Source of the DNA: Deinandra increscens subsp. villosa
Lineage: Eukaryota; Streptophyta; Magnoliopsida; Asterales; Asteraceae
Assembly (NCBI GenBank): GCA_039602395.1
Contig: JBCNJP010000023.1
Span: 95,000,030-95,064,029, forward strand
Direction of reading: 5' to 3'
Length of the DNA stretch: 64,000 nt
Part shown: piece by piece, positions 20,663 to 31,661 of the stretch
How the letters are laid out: each line of letters starts with the position of its first letter
Numbering within the stretch: position 1 is the first letter of the stretch
Made by a program: the position numbers and the translations under genes
Notes under the pieces: model-generated
Database searches by the model: none
The model's input: only the letters and a program-made list of their open reading frames with translations
What the model was told of the DNA's origin: nothing

Positions 20663-22788
20663 CTAGTTTTCTTAAAGTATGAAACAATACTTTATAAGAA
20701 GTTAAAAGGAACAATAAAAAAGTTGTTGATGTGACATCTAGTGACGCGTGATAACACGTTGTGTAATTCAATTTTTTTTAATTAAACGCAACAAGTTCGA
20801 TATATAATTTGGTGGTCTTAATTATAACGTGTTTTTCATTTAGTTTTACTTTTACATATTATTTAGGTGTTTTAGTTTTTTATATCGTTTTTATTTGAAT
20901 CTCCTTATATCGTTTTCATTTAACCTCATCATATAATACTAATATTTGTATCGATCTATTGTGTGGATTTTTATGAAATTGTGCATGGCAAAATGAGTTT
21001 GGGTTACATGAAAGGAGTTATTTAACATTCACTGATAGATAAAGACAAAAACTATTTTATGACAAATGCCCTTTTGTAAATCTTCACTTTTCCATGTGTC
21101 TTTGTCGTGCACCATCCAACATCATAGGACCTATGCACCCTTTCTTCTCCTGGCACATCAGATATCAGAATGTCATTTCTTAAAATCTTAAATGATTTTA
21201 TTTTCAAACTATAATTTACTTTTGTACAAGGTGGTCATAGTCACCACAGTTCCAACTTTCCATTTTCGTCATTTAAAGAGTATTGTTTTAGGTATCTTGA
21301 AAAAAGAAACTCAATTCAATTTGACCGAGTCTTGATTGTATAAAGTTTTAAGCCAAGTTGAGGCTCAAAGTAGCTTGCTTGTATAAAAGTTCGAGATGAT
21401 TTAATTCGAGTATATCGTTTGTTGGCTCCTATAAAATGAAATTATTTATTTGTATATGTGTAGTTTAGTATACACTCCTAAATATTGAATACTATTTATT
21501 TTTTATTATTTCATTTTTATAAAATTAAACACACACAATTATCATGTAAGTAATTTAACTCCATAAAAATCATTTTCAAATTTAGCTTGATAGAAACTAA
21601 TTCCACCGGGAAGCGTAACCAAGTATCATAGAATATTCATGTTGGATAAATATACAGATTTAAGAGTTGGTTAATTAATGAGTATGTGTTTTGGCGGTTC
21701 TAAAACAAGAAACTGTATCCAGTGTATCCAGTTTAGCATGAGTGCTAATTGTATAAATTGTTCAAAAGGTAAAGCTCGCTTGTATAAAAAGTACTCAAGA
21801 TGTTTTGCTTTAAGGAACTCTCTTTTTTGCTCATGTATATATATGAATTTATTTTCTTGTACAAGTGTAGCTTGGAACTACACTATTTAAGACTAGATAT
21901 TTAATACAATTTACATGTTATTATTTCACTTTTGTAAAACTAAACTTAAACAATCATCAAAAAATTTTAAAAAAATAAATAAATAAATAAAATATACGAG
22001 TCAACTCTTTAAGTTACAGGCTGGTTTGAGTCGGGGACGAGCCATCAACTACTAGCTCGGATGGAAATATCGAGTCGAGCCGTGTTATTAATGTCTCGAG
22101 CCAGAGTTGGTATTAACCCTTACAAGTTTGAACAAATGGGTAGGAAATGTCAATTGTCACAATTAGAGGGTCCTAATCTTTATTCAGAAAATACATGAGG
22201 GGCTATTAATTAATGAAAATTCATTCTCATACATGAAATGTTTGTTTAGCTTGTCAGTCTCAGTGGTGTTGCCATTTCCATTTCCGACATACCACCACTA
22301 GCTCCACCGATCAACTCCGGCGTACGATAATTATATTCTTCTATTTTTTTGGCATTAATCTTTTCATCTGACTACTCCTTTGTAGATCTTCACCTTAATT
22401 TCATCGGTTTTTTTAGGCACCAGTTCTTCTCTCACAGCAGATCAGACTATCACTTCTTGAAACCTTAAATGATTTGATTTTCAAGCTACAGTCTAATTTT
22501 TATTTGATTAAAAGTTTATGTCATAACTGAGAAATGTGTGTATGAGGCGGTCATATATAGTTTACAAATGATGTATTATGTTTGTGTTAAAATGTGTTAT
22601 TTTGTCTTTTTGTATAAATCAGTGTGAAAAAAAATTTACATTGTTTTTAGAAAAAAGTCGAGCCGGTTCGACGAGCCATGAGCTAGCTCAAGCATTTTAC
22701 GAGCCCATGTTTTCAGCTCGTTAAAAATTTTCGATCAGAGCCGAGCTAGCTTGTTAATTAGGTTTCGAGCTCGAGTTTGATCCGAGTC
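20663..22788. repeat. Spacer built of diverged local duplications
   Basis: Pieces recur in degenerate form. 21080-21230 resembles 22383-22500 (AAATCTTAAATGATTTTATTTTCAA-like). The block near 21290-21370 (AAACTCAATTC..., GATTGTATAAA, AGCCAAGTTGAG) resembles 21690-21790 and 23033-23130. GAGCCGAGCTCG-like words are frequent near 22030-22100 and 22650-22790. These look like remains of one repeat family copied locally. No gene seen. Confidence 0.5.
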
Positions 22789-22964
22789 CAGGGCCGTTTC
22801 TGAGAAACGTTAAAAAAAATTTAGACCCGGCATGGAAAGAAAAAAAAGTGCCTCTAGATCTGGACTGGGCCTAGTATATATATAACGGATAGGAAAAAAA
22901 ATGCCCCTTAATTGGTTGGGCCCGGCTCATTTGCTGATGTTGCGCCACCCCAACACCGGCCCTG
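22789..22964. mobile_element. hAT-type MITE, 176 bp, 8-bp TSD
   Basis: Ends CAGGGCCG and CGGCCCTG are inverted copies, flanked by TCCGAGTC at 22781-22788 and 22965-22972. CAGGG ends with an 8-bp TSD are characteristic of hAT elements. No coding capacity. Confidence 0.88.
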
Positions 22965-23467
22965 TCCGAGTCTGACTCGGCTCGACTCAACTTTCGTTTA
23001 GAACTCTGTTGTTTGATTGATGAGTATGTGTTTTAGATATTCTAGAAAAAGAAACTCAATTCTCCAATTTGGCTTGAGTACTGCTGATTGTATAATTTTT
23101 TTAGCCAAGTTGAGATTTAAAATGTGCTAAGTTATTGTTCTTTCTCATGATCTCAGGTGAAGTACTCCGAGGAACCAGTACTCTGGGAAACCAGAAAACC
23201 CTACCAAATGTAAGTTTTGAGTTACATTAATTTGTTCTTAATTTTGAAAAATTAAACACTTAACTATCAGATTCGAAGTATATGTAGATCATAGATTTCA
23301 GTTTTCAGCTTTGAAGTGTTCATATGTGTATATTAATATTAATTGTTGGCATCACTACCACATATAATTAGAGCAAAATGATTTGAAATTATGTTATGGA
23401 TCAGTACTAATCAGTTGTTTGTATGCTAATGTGTATTTTATCAGCTTGCAAGGCCAAGGAATCTGAT

Positions 23468-26400
23468 ATGAGGTGCCATTCCAAGGTATATATTTTGATA
23501 CATGCTAAAATGGACATTTTTTCATATAATTAGTACTTTATTTTAATCTGAAATATGAGTATTTGTCATTTCTAACACCCAATGAGATGCATTTTTTTCA
23601 TTAACTAATACTTTATTTTACTGTTTATTTAAGTGTACCTCTGCTATAAATTTTAGAAAACTTAAAATCAAATGGATTAAAACTTGAAATCATTTATATG
23701 AACATGAATATCTAAGCATATATATGCATGTATGGTTCTAAGTTCCTAACCACTTTAAAATTCAAAAAAGAATATTAAAACATATATTAATTCGATTTTT
23801 CTTTGTTTTTTCACGGATCAAAGCGGGAATCATATCGAAACCGGTAATATGTATAAATAGAGAACCGAGAATCTAACCGTTATATGGATCTTTCGCGAGT
23901 CCGTCAGGTTGGGTTTTTGCTCACCCCTATAAACGAGGGCTCACATGATCCTTATTTTGTCCGAGTCTCACAATTTGGACAACTATGTGCTTTATGGTAT
24001 GTTATTCTTATGTTTACAAACCATGTAACAAGAGATAGAGCCTTGTTCAGAAATGTCAAAAGCAGCTGATATTTCATTTTTAAGTGGATTATGTGATGTA
24101 GAAATATCTATATTATGGGGATTAATTACGTACCCTAAGATCATTTGAAAAAGTGTTTACTTTGCACCAAAATATATTCTAAGTTTTAATCCTGTATATA
24201 CGTGGTTAGGTTTGAAGGATCTATATATCTTTCTTGAATTTGGCATGTTCAAATCAAATAGCATACAAGTTTACCTATTAGTCAGAATGAAAACCTTTGA
24301 ACAATTTGGGACCAATAATAGATTCTAGAACCACATACATGATGAGTCTACTCAAAATCTAGTTTATCTCGGGTTTGCACAAGTGATATTTCATATTCAT
24401 ATTATTCTATATTCACATCTGAATCACATATAGACTCCCAATTCCCAAATATATTCACATCTGAATCACATATAGACTCCCAAACAAGCTGATCTTTATT
24501 CTTTGCATATATAATTTGTTTGAATTTTGGTTCATTACCCATCAGTAATATAGGTTTGAGATAACCTTTTTCCATTTATTTCAATCTTTCATCATTTTCC
24601 TTTTAAAAATTTAGTAGTGTTTTGTTCTTAATGTGGAGCTAATGTTTGAATACAGATGTCTGTTTGTCATGGTTTACTCAACATGACAAAAGTTTTGATA
24701 TCAGCTCGGTGTATGAGCAGCAAAGTGAGACCGATTATTATAAACCTTATGGATCAAGGTTTGCCGGATACTGTTGATTGGCGAGATACAGGTGCTGTGG
24801 GACCTGTACAGAACCAAGACGGTACCAGTGAGTAATGTTTATTAATTTACTTTACATAGAACTTCGTTAATCAAATTCTGACCATCGATCCTTTTACTTT
24901 CAAGCTAGACACATGCTGGGCCTTTGCATCTGTGGTTTGCGTAGAAGCAATGAACTTTCAGGCTACGGGAGTCTTTACTAAGTTATCTGAACAACAACTC
25001 ATCGATGGAGCCGTGGATACAAAATGTCTTCAAGGTGGCGTCATAAAAGCTTTTGATTTTATTATAAAAAACCGTGGGCTTGCAACACAAAAGGACTACC
25101 CATGGACGGGTGTGGTGAATCCACTCCGTCAAACCCAGGCTAGCCTCTAACCTTAATTATTTAACATATATATATATATATTATATAGTTTCTGACATTT
25201 TACCTTGTTTCTAATATATAGATGGTTTATGGATCCATCGATGATCAAGCGTGTATACATAGGAATCGTGAATTTGAGCTTAAAAGAGTTGTGGCAAAAC
25301 ATCCTGTCACAGTAGTTATTGATGCGTCAAACCCTTCTTTCTTGGATTATGAAAGGGTAATTTAGTACTATTTAGTCATTATCCCATATATAATATATAT
25401 ATATATATAGGGGAAGGATCAAATAAAAACAAGATGTTATTGCGAAAACACGAAAACAAATATTAAAACCTCTATAACTTCCTCATACGTTAATAATTTT
25501 TTAAAAATTTGCACCAAAAGTCTTAAAATTATGTCACCTTTAATTCTGGGAAAAAAAATTAAACATATAAAATTTCGTGATTTTTTTATTATTGCACATG
25601 TGCAATAATACGTATTAATTATATTACACATGTGCAATATTAACAAAAAAACATTAATTTTTTTAAAATTTTTTCAACAATTAAAGATAACAGAATTATA
25701 AGATCTATGGTATAATTTTTTATCAAAAATATTAACGTATGAAAAAATTATAGAGGTTTTAATATTATTGCACATGTGCAATAATAATTTTTTATTGCAC
25801 ATGTGCAATAATAAAATTTTTTTAAAAACGTAGAATTTTTTTTTAATTTTCTCCAGAATTAAAGATAAAAGAATTATAAGATTTATAGTGCAATTTTTTA
25901 TAAAAAATTTTAACATATGAAAAAGTTATAAAGGTTTTAATATTATTGCATATGTGCAATAATAATAATAAAAAAAATTATTGCACCTGTGCAATAATAA
26001 TTTTTAAAAAAATTTTGATTTTTTTATAAATTTTTTTCCAGAAATAAAGTTAACATAATTTTAAGGATTTTGGTGCAAAATTTTTTAAAAAATATTAACG
26101 TATGAAAAAGTTATAAAGGTTTTAATATTTGTTTTCGTGTTTTCACAATAAAAGTTGTTTTCACATGATCCTTACCCTATATATATATATTGTTGGGAAT
26201 TCCCGAGACCGACGAGTTCGAGATTTGGTGTGATGAAACTCAACGTACCACTTACCGTTTGACCGTTTGCACAACATGCGGTGAAGTTCATGACACGAGA
26301 CTCTCATTAACCGAAGACATGGCAAAGTGACTTTATTATTTATTGTAACATTATGTATTTGTCACTAGTTACTAGTTGTTGGTTATTTACTAGTTTGCCA

Positions 26401-29400
26401 TTGTTAGGTTAGTATATATAGTCTTTCTCATGTGAAAGACGAAGTATGAATGTATGCATGAGTGAGAGAGCTTAGACATGATACTTTGAAGTTGTGTGGG
26501 TTCATGAACTCTTGTTCATGAACCTATAGCATGAGTGGTGTAGGTAAACTTGTAATCGTTCAACTTCATCAATGATTATTTCTACATTATCTCGTTTATC
26601 ACTACTTCTATTTTATCCTCATCATCATCATCACATCTCAAACACCCAAGTAGAAGATCCGGTCCGTAATGTTCTTCCGGGTGTTCATATTTGTTCTACA
26701 AGGACGAAGCTCACAAAGTCACCGATCCGCTTCCGCTGTGCCATCGGGGTTTGGCTTGGCTCACCGACCCCGGTTTCTACAATTGGCATCAGAGCCATGG
26801 TCGAAGAAAACGCAACAATTTGGTTGGTTTCTTCAAACTTTGTGTTATCATGCTTGTTTTTGTAACAAATAGAGATGTTTTTATCTTTTGAACTTTGGGT
26901 TTTGTGTTAGAAATAGTCACACATATAATATGAGTTCTTGAGTATCTTCAAACTCATCCCATTTGTTCATATGTTTTCCCAGATCCTCAAGATTGAAGAT
27001 TGATAAGTTAGTCATTTACTTGATTGATTTAATTGGAAAACAAATTAAAACCCAAAAAGGTGAATAGTGTAAGGATTGTAGCCATACCACTTTACTAACT
27101 TTGTGTAAAGTAGCAACCCTTTTGTTCACTTTTTGTCAACCACCTTTGTACTTTTCTCTCTCATCACCAAACACTCAACCTTCTTTAATCTATTGAGCAG
27201 ATTTTTTATTGATTATTGTTAAGTGTTTATGTTAATTTATTATTAACAAGTGATGAAGGATTAAAAATCACGAGACTGCAGCTCGTTATATCGGTTTTTA
27301 CGGTTCTTATTTTTGAGAGAAAATGGGTTATATCATATTGGTGGTTATCCGGGTTTTAATTAGCAAGTTCGAGTTTAGGGTTTTCGTCAAGCATTTGACA
27401 AGGGTGACGGAGATATATGGTTCAACGTTGCATGAATCTAGGTTGTTGATATGTTGGTTAATCTGGGTTTACATGAAGAATGTTCATAGCTGGTTTGTTC
27501 ATGGGTTCTCTGGGTCGACAAAAGATGAAGGTGATAATGTAATGATAGTGATTGATCTCTAGGGTTACTGTTGAAGAAAGTAACTTGCCGGTTGACCTCA
27601 TCTTAACCTGTTGCAGAAAACAGAAAAGTAAAACCTCATTTTTCTGCAAATCACAGTCCCTTGTCGTTATCACGTACCCACTGTTCTCTTTCATCGTCGT
27701 TACTCAACCGGAACTTCACATGTTCCGGACTAACCTGCAAATAAGTAAAACCTTGTCTCCGAGAAAACCCTAAAGTTTCGAGTAACCTGAAACACTTCCG
27801 GAGTAACATAAAACTTCCGGACGAACTCCTTTGGTCACAAATCTGCTCGCCGGAAAACTTCCGGAGGAACTTGAATGTTCCGAAGTAACAACTTATGTTC
27901 CGGAGTAAGCTGTCTTCTCCGAGGGAATTCGAAAAAGTTCCGGAGGAACTCTTGGTCGCGATTCTGCTCCAAGATAACAAACGTTCCGGAGTAAACGATT
28001 TGTTCCGGAGGAACGGAAATGTTCCGGAGTAAACCGTTCTCTCCGTGGGAAATCGAAAACCTCCGGAGTAACCTGTGGACCGATAACAGAAAAGTTCCGG
28101 AGTAAACTAAGACTTTCGAGGGAAACAAAAACTTCCGGAGGAACATCTTGTTCACGTGTTCACCATGTTTTTGAAAGTTAGTCCGGAACTCTTCATCCGT
28201 CGAGTATTCTTTCTGCTTTGTCTTCAGGTGGCCGGAAATGGCTAAGCTCGCCGGAATCTCGGTGCCGCCGGAGATGGAGGCTGCTGCGACTGCTGTTGCT
28301 TCTGCATGTCTTATTTTAGGGCACAAAAGGAGGACCTCTCATCATAAACGAAACCGATGTGGGCCTGCTCCTTTCTTATGTGTTCTGTTGGGCTGCAGCT
28401 TTATTACAACCGATTTGGGCCTGCTTTCCTTATTGATCTGCTGGGCTGCTGCTTTATTAAAAGCAGTTTGGGCCAGACCTGAAATGAAGACATATTGGAG
28501 CAGAAAATATAACAGTGAGCTACTGTTAAAATTAGCGGAAATTACTACAAGTCTAACGGGGTGCAAGCCGTTAAATCCAATGCGACAAATTGATGTACAA
28601 CTAAGGTACATTTGTAGATTACAAATTATTTTTCTATTTGAGACTCTCTTCGTTATAAGCAGACGTGTTTAGAAGTGGGTTGATTATTGAAGAATGTGCA
28701 CAAATTTGGGATTATCTACATTGAAGAATTTGTTTGCTAATGTTGGATTAAGTTCTAGCTTTTGAAGAGTCCTTGAGCCATCGTCGTTATGGTAAAAACA
28801 AAGGCAAAGTTAGAAGCTTGTGACTTGTTGAGGTAATTTATTTGAAGTGGTACTATCTTTGAAGTGAAGCATCGGTTTGGTATTCACAAGACGGTTGAAT
28901 TATGGAATTGAATCTCAAATTTATCATTGATCCTTTATCTTGTTTACCTTTAACCACACTTAGGATGATGGTGCCATCCTTAAACGTAGTGTGTTTTGTT
29001 AAATTTTGGTAAACACCCTATGGGCTTTGCGGAAAAGGCTAGGAGAAGAACAACTCTTCTTCATAGGGGGAGCTTCACAAAGGAGAATGGCTAAATGAAA
29101 GATTTGAAACCGTATGAAGATTTTCTTGAAGTCAAGTTGCAAGAATACAAGAGAACCGATTGTCACAAGAGTTGAGTTGTTTATCCGCTTGTTCATCAAC
29201 CAAATAGGGGGAGATTGTTGGGAATTCCCGAGACCGACGAGTTCGAGATTTGGTGTGATGAAACTCAACGTACCACTTACCGTTTGACCGTTTGCACAAC
29301 ATGCGGTGAAGTTCATGACTCGAGACTCTCATTAACCGAAGACATGGCAAAGTGACTTTATTATTTATTGTAACATTATGTATTTGTCACTAGTTACTAG

Positions 29401-29802
29401 TTGTTGGTTATTTACTAGTTTGCCATTGTTAGGTTAGTATATATAGTCTTTCTCATGTGAAAGACTAAGTATGAATGTATGCATGAGTGAGAGAGCTTAG
29501 ACATGATACTTTGAAGTTGTGTGGGTTCATGAACTCTTGTTCATGAACCTATAGCATGAGTGGTGTAGGTAAACTTGTAATCGTTCAACTTCATCAATGA
29601 TTATTTCTACATTATCTCGTTTATCACTACTTCTATTTTATCCTCATCATCATCATCACATCTCAAACACCCAAGTAGAAGATCCGGTCCGTAATGTTCT
29701 TCCGGGTGTTCATATTTGTTCTACAAAGACGAAGCTCACAAAGTCTCCGATCCGCTTCCGCTGTGCCATCGGGGTTTGGCTTGGCTCACCGACCCCGGTT
29801 TC

Positions 29803-29853
<51 letters not shown>

Positions 29854-30680
29854 GTAGGGGAGGGATATAATGAAAACCTCTCCGAGTTTGGAAAACCGTG
29901 AAAACCAAGCTAAAAAATTCGTTTTTTGTTCCGATTTTTTTTATGGTGACTCTCTAAGTTTAAAAAAACCCCCTTTATGCAAAAAAGTAAAAAAAAACGC
30001 CTAGTAATTTTTTTTAAAAAAAATATTTTATAACTGATGTTACATATGTAACAGGGGTAATTTACATATGTAACATGACGTAAAGTCAGATTTCGGAATT
30101 TTTTAAAAAAAAAACCTACTTGGCGTTTTTTTGATTTTTTTCACCATTGAGCTTGTATTAACGCATAGAATCACTATAAAAAAAATCGGAACAAAAAACG
30201 AATTTTTTAGCTTGGTTTTCACGGTTTTCCAAACTCGGAGAGGTTTTCATTTTATCCTTCTCCTGTATATGTATATGTATATATATATTTACTTAAATTT
30301 TTATTAAAATAATATTTCAGGGCATTTATAGAGAACCCATTCGGGCAGACTTATTAAATCACGTGATGGCAGTGGTTGGATATGGATCCACCAAACGTGG
30401 AGAGGGTTACTGGATATGTAAAAACTCTTGGGGATCTGGTTGGGGAGAAGGTGGTTATATTAGGATAAAACGCAACACCAGGGTTCAAGGAACATGTGTT
30501 AACCTTGCATATGAAGCCAATTATGCCATAAAGGAAGGCATAGCTCCACCTTTTAAAAGGCCATTCCAACCACCGATTGCATATGAGCCATGCCTATGCA
30601 TTATCTGCCAGCCCGACTTGCATGAAAAAAACAAGCCATGCGTATGCAGGATATGTCAGCCGGAGTTATGTTATAGGTAA
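23468..30680 (+). CDS. Papain-like cysteine protease without propeptide, about 304 aa, five coding exons
   Basis: Inferred coding exons: 23468-23485, 24656-24827, 24909-25138, 25222-25356, 30321-30680; all join in frame. A non-coding leader exon (23157-23209) has good splice sites. The peptidase C1 domain begins near residue 45 (LPDTVDWRD). The oxyanion Gln60, catalytic Cys66 (TCWAFAS), His199 (LNHVMAVVGYG) and Asn220 (KNSWGSGWGE) are all present. Odd points: no I29 propeptide or clear signal peptide upstream. Two cysteines that normally form disulfides are absent (the Cys before GSCW, and that in LVDC, here LIDG). Intron 3 (after 25138) uses a GC donor, and the fourth intron is 4964 bp because of transposon insertions. 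The C-terminal 50 residues form a novel tail with two CxCxxCQP units (CLCIICQP, CVCRICQP). It may end at 30680 or, if a last short intron is spliced, near 30752. It may be a functional divergent gene or a young pseudogene. Confidence 0.7.
25409..26178. mobile_element. Foldback element A in protease intron, seated in (TA)n
   Basis: Ends AGGGGAAGGATCA and TGATCCTTACCCT are inverted; the inverted arms run about 150 bp (AAAACACGAAAACAAATATT near each end). It is flanked on both sides by TATATATATA. The interior holds three diverged units of about 180 bp, each with a pair of 16-bp palindromes of type ATTGCACATGTGCAAT (25591, 25623, 25767, 25794, 25945, 25980; three are perfect). No coding sequence. 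Confidence 0.8.
26191..26781 (+). repeat. 5' LTR
   Basis: TG...CA ends. Contains TATATATAG near 26411, a possible LTR promoter TATA box, and an inverted pair around GTTCATGAAC (about 26500-26525). Confidence 0.9.
27690..28150. repeat. Cluster of GTTCCGGAGKAAC words inside the LTR element
   Basis: More than a dozen copies of a 12-13 bp motif, (G)TTCCGGAGTAAC or GTTCCGGAGGAAC, at irregular spacing of about 20-40 bp. The second form is a near-palindrome (GTTCC/GGAAC arms). Not part of a recognised gene; the long minus-strand frame over it (27835-28326) is probably a by-product. Confidence 0.75.
29216..29806 (+). repeat. 3' LTR
   Basis: 591 bp, nearly identical to 26191-26781. Followed directly by a long (TA)n run (29807-29847). 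Confidence 0.9.
29856..30264. mobile_element. Foldback element B in protease intron, seated in (TA)n
   Basis: Ends AGGGGAGGGATATAATGAAA and the inverse of AGGAGAAGGATAAAATGAAA. The inverted arms are about 87 bp and nearly perfect (AAAACCTCTCCGAGTTTGG ... AAAAAACGAATTTTTTAGC). It is flanked by TATATGTATATGTA on both sides. Contains two copies of the palindrome GTTACATATGTAAC or close to it (about 30038 and 30064). Its ends resemble those of element A, so they are likely one superfamily. Confidence 0.82.
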
Positions 30681-30754
30681 CCAAAAATATCAATTAGTTT
30701 TTTTTTTTTTGTTACATCTCATAAATAAGTTAATATGCTAACAGGGAGGATTGA

Positions 30755-31661
30755 TGAAAACAAAGAAGATGTGAAGATGAAAGTTGTAAAGGCTTAGACT
30801 TTTAGTTGTTTTTATAGATATTTTGTGACTTTAATTTATGAATATTTTGTGGCTTTAAAGTTTGTCTTCAATAGTCAATTTACCAATTTGGTTTTACCTG
30901 ATGCACCCGATGACAACATACATTTTGGATTGCATATTAAACTTCAATCTTGATTTATTTTATGATTTTCGTTTTAGTTTTGAATCTTGATGTGGTGTTT
31001 TTAATGTTCGTTTCTCATAAGAATTAAAGAACACATGTTTATGGAACAGCTATATAACATACTTCAGATCTTAAACTAAATTTCGTGCAGATCAGATCAT
31101 TCGGCTTGCCTTCTTGAATCCTAAATTATTGAAACCTAACTAAGGCACAACGTTCGATTCCTAGGAAACCAAATTTTAAAACTGTTTTCCTTCTTTGTAT
31201 GTCCTACATAAAACCACTTTGTACAGTTAATCAACTTTGGTCAATGTTTTTTTCAAACTAAACACCCCTAACATATACACTTATTTAAATAAGTAGTTTT
31301 TTTCTTTTTTTAAAAACAGAGGCCCTAAATTTTTAAGGTTCTTAATGTTGAGGTGTTAACTAACTGTTAACATAAACTTTGGATTATAAATGTAATTCCA
31401 GAGTTTTCAGGGACTGGTAGTGTAAGATTTGTACACTCGGGTTGTCATTTACATAGTTTGGGCAGGATATGTAAACTGTAGCAAAGTATAGGGACCTAAT
31501 TGTATTTAGTTTGTTAATTAGTCCAACGGCTATGTAAAGCTTAGATTAGGAGTTAGTTAATTGCAGTTCTTCATTCCGTGTATTTTTCCCTCTTTCAATT
31601 TCAATAAAATTCTCTCGTTTCTTTGCATTGTTTGTATGAAATTCATCCGATTGATAATTCA
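30755..31661. other. Protease 3' flank and spacer
   Basis: A possible last exon (GGAGGATTGA, about 30744) and 3' UTR, then AT-rich spacer. The part from about 31343 to 31661 ends in TCAATAAAATTCTCTCGTTTC, which looks LTR-like, but no boundaries or TSD could be set. No other gene. Confidence 0.4.

Larger units (their letters stand above)
26191..29806 (+). mobile_element. Young non-autonomous LTR retrotransposon in protease intron
   Basis: LTRs 26191-26781 and 29216-29806 are both 591 bp (TGTTGGGAATTCCC...GGTTTCTACA) and differ at about four positions by eye. A tRNA-Met-type primer-binding site (TTGGCATCAGAGCC) follows the 5' LTR. A purine tract (TAGGGGGAGAT, 29205-29215) precedes the 3' LTR. 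It sits in TA repeats, so a TATAT-type TSD cannot be distinguished. The 2.4-kb interior has no protease, RT, RNase H or integrase, so it needs enzymes in trans. Confidence 0.93.

Noticed and set aside
20118..20771. Long reading frames across the N run (both strands)
   Set aside because: They consist of unknown residues from the assembly gap; the same applies at 43900-44524.
22225..22300. ATG-initiated peptide (MKCLFSLSVSVV...) as the missing signal peptide/propeptide of the protease
   Set aside because: It stops after about 20 residues and no splice path joins it in frame to the protease exons.
25588..25995. Regular palindromic repeats as a CRISPR-like array
   Set aside because: Plant nuclear DNA, AT-rich spacers that are themselves repeated, and clear foldback-element ends around them.
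28238..28672. 144-residue frame (MAKLAGISVPPEME...) as a host gene
   Set aside because: It lies wholly inside the LTR element, crosses the CCGGAG repeats, and has no recognisable domain.
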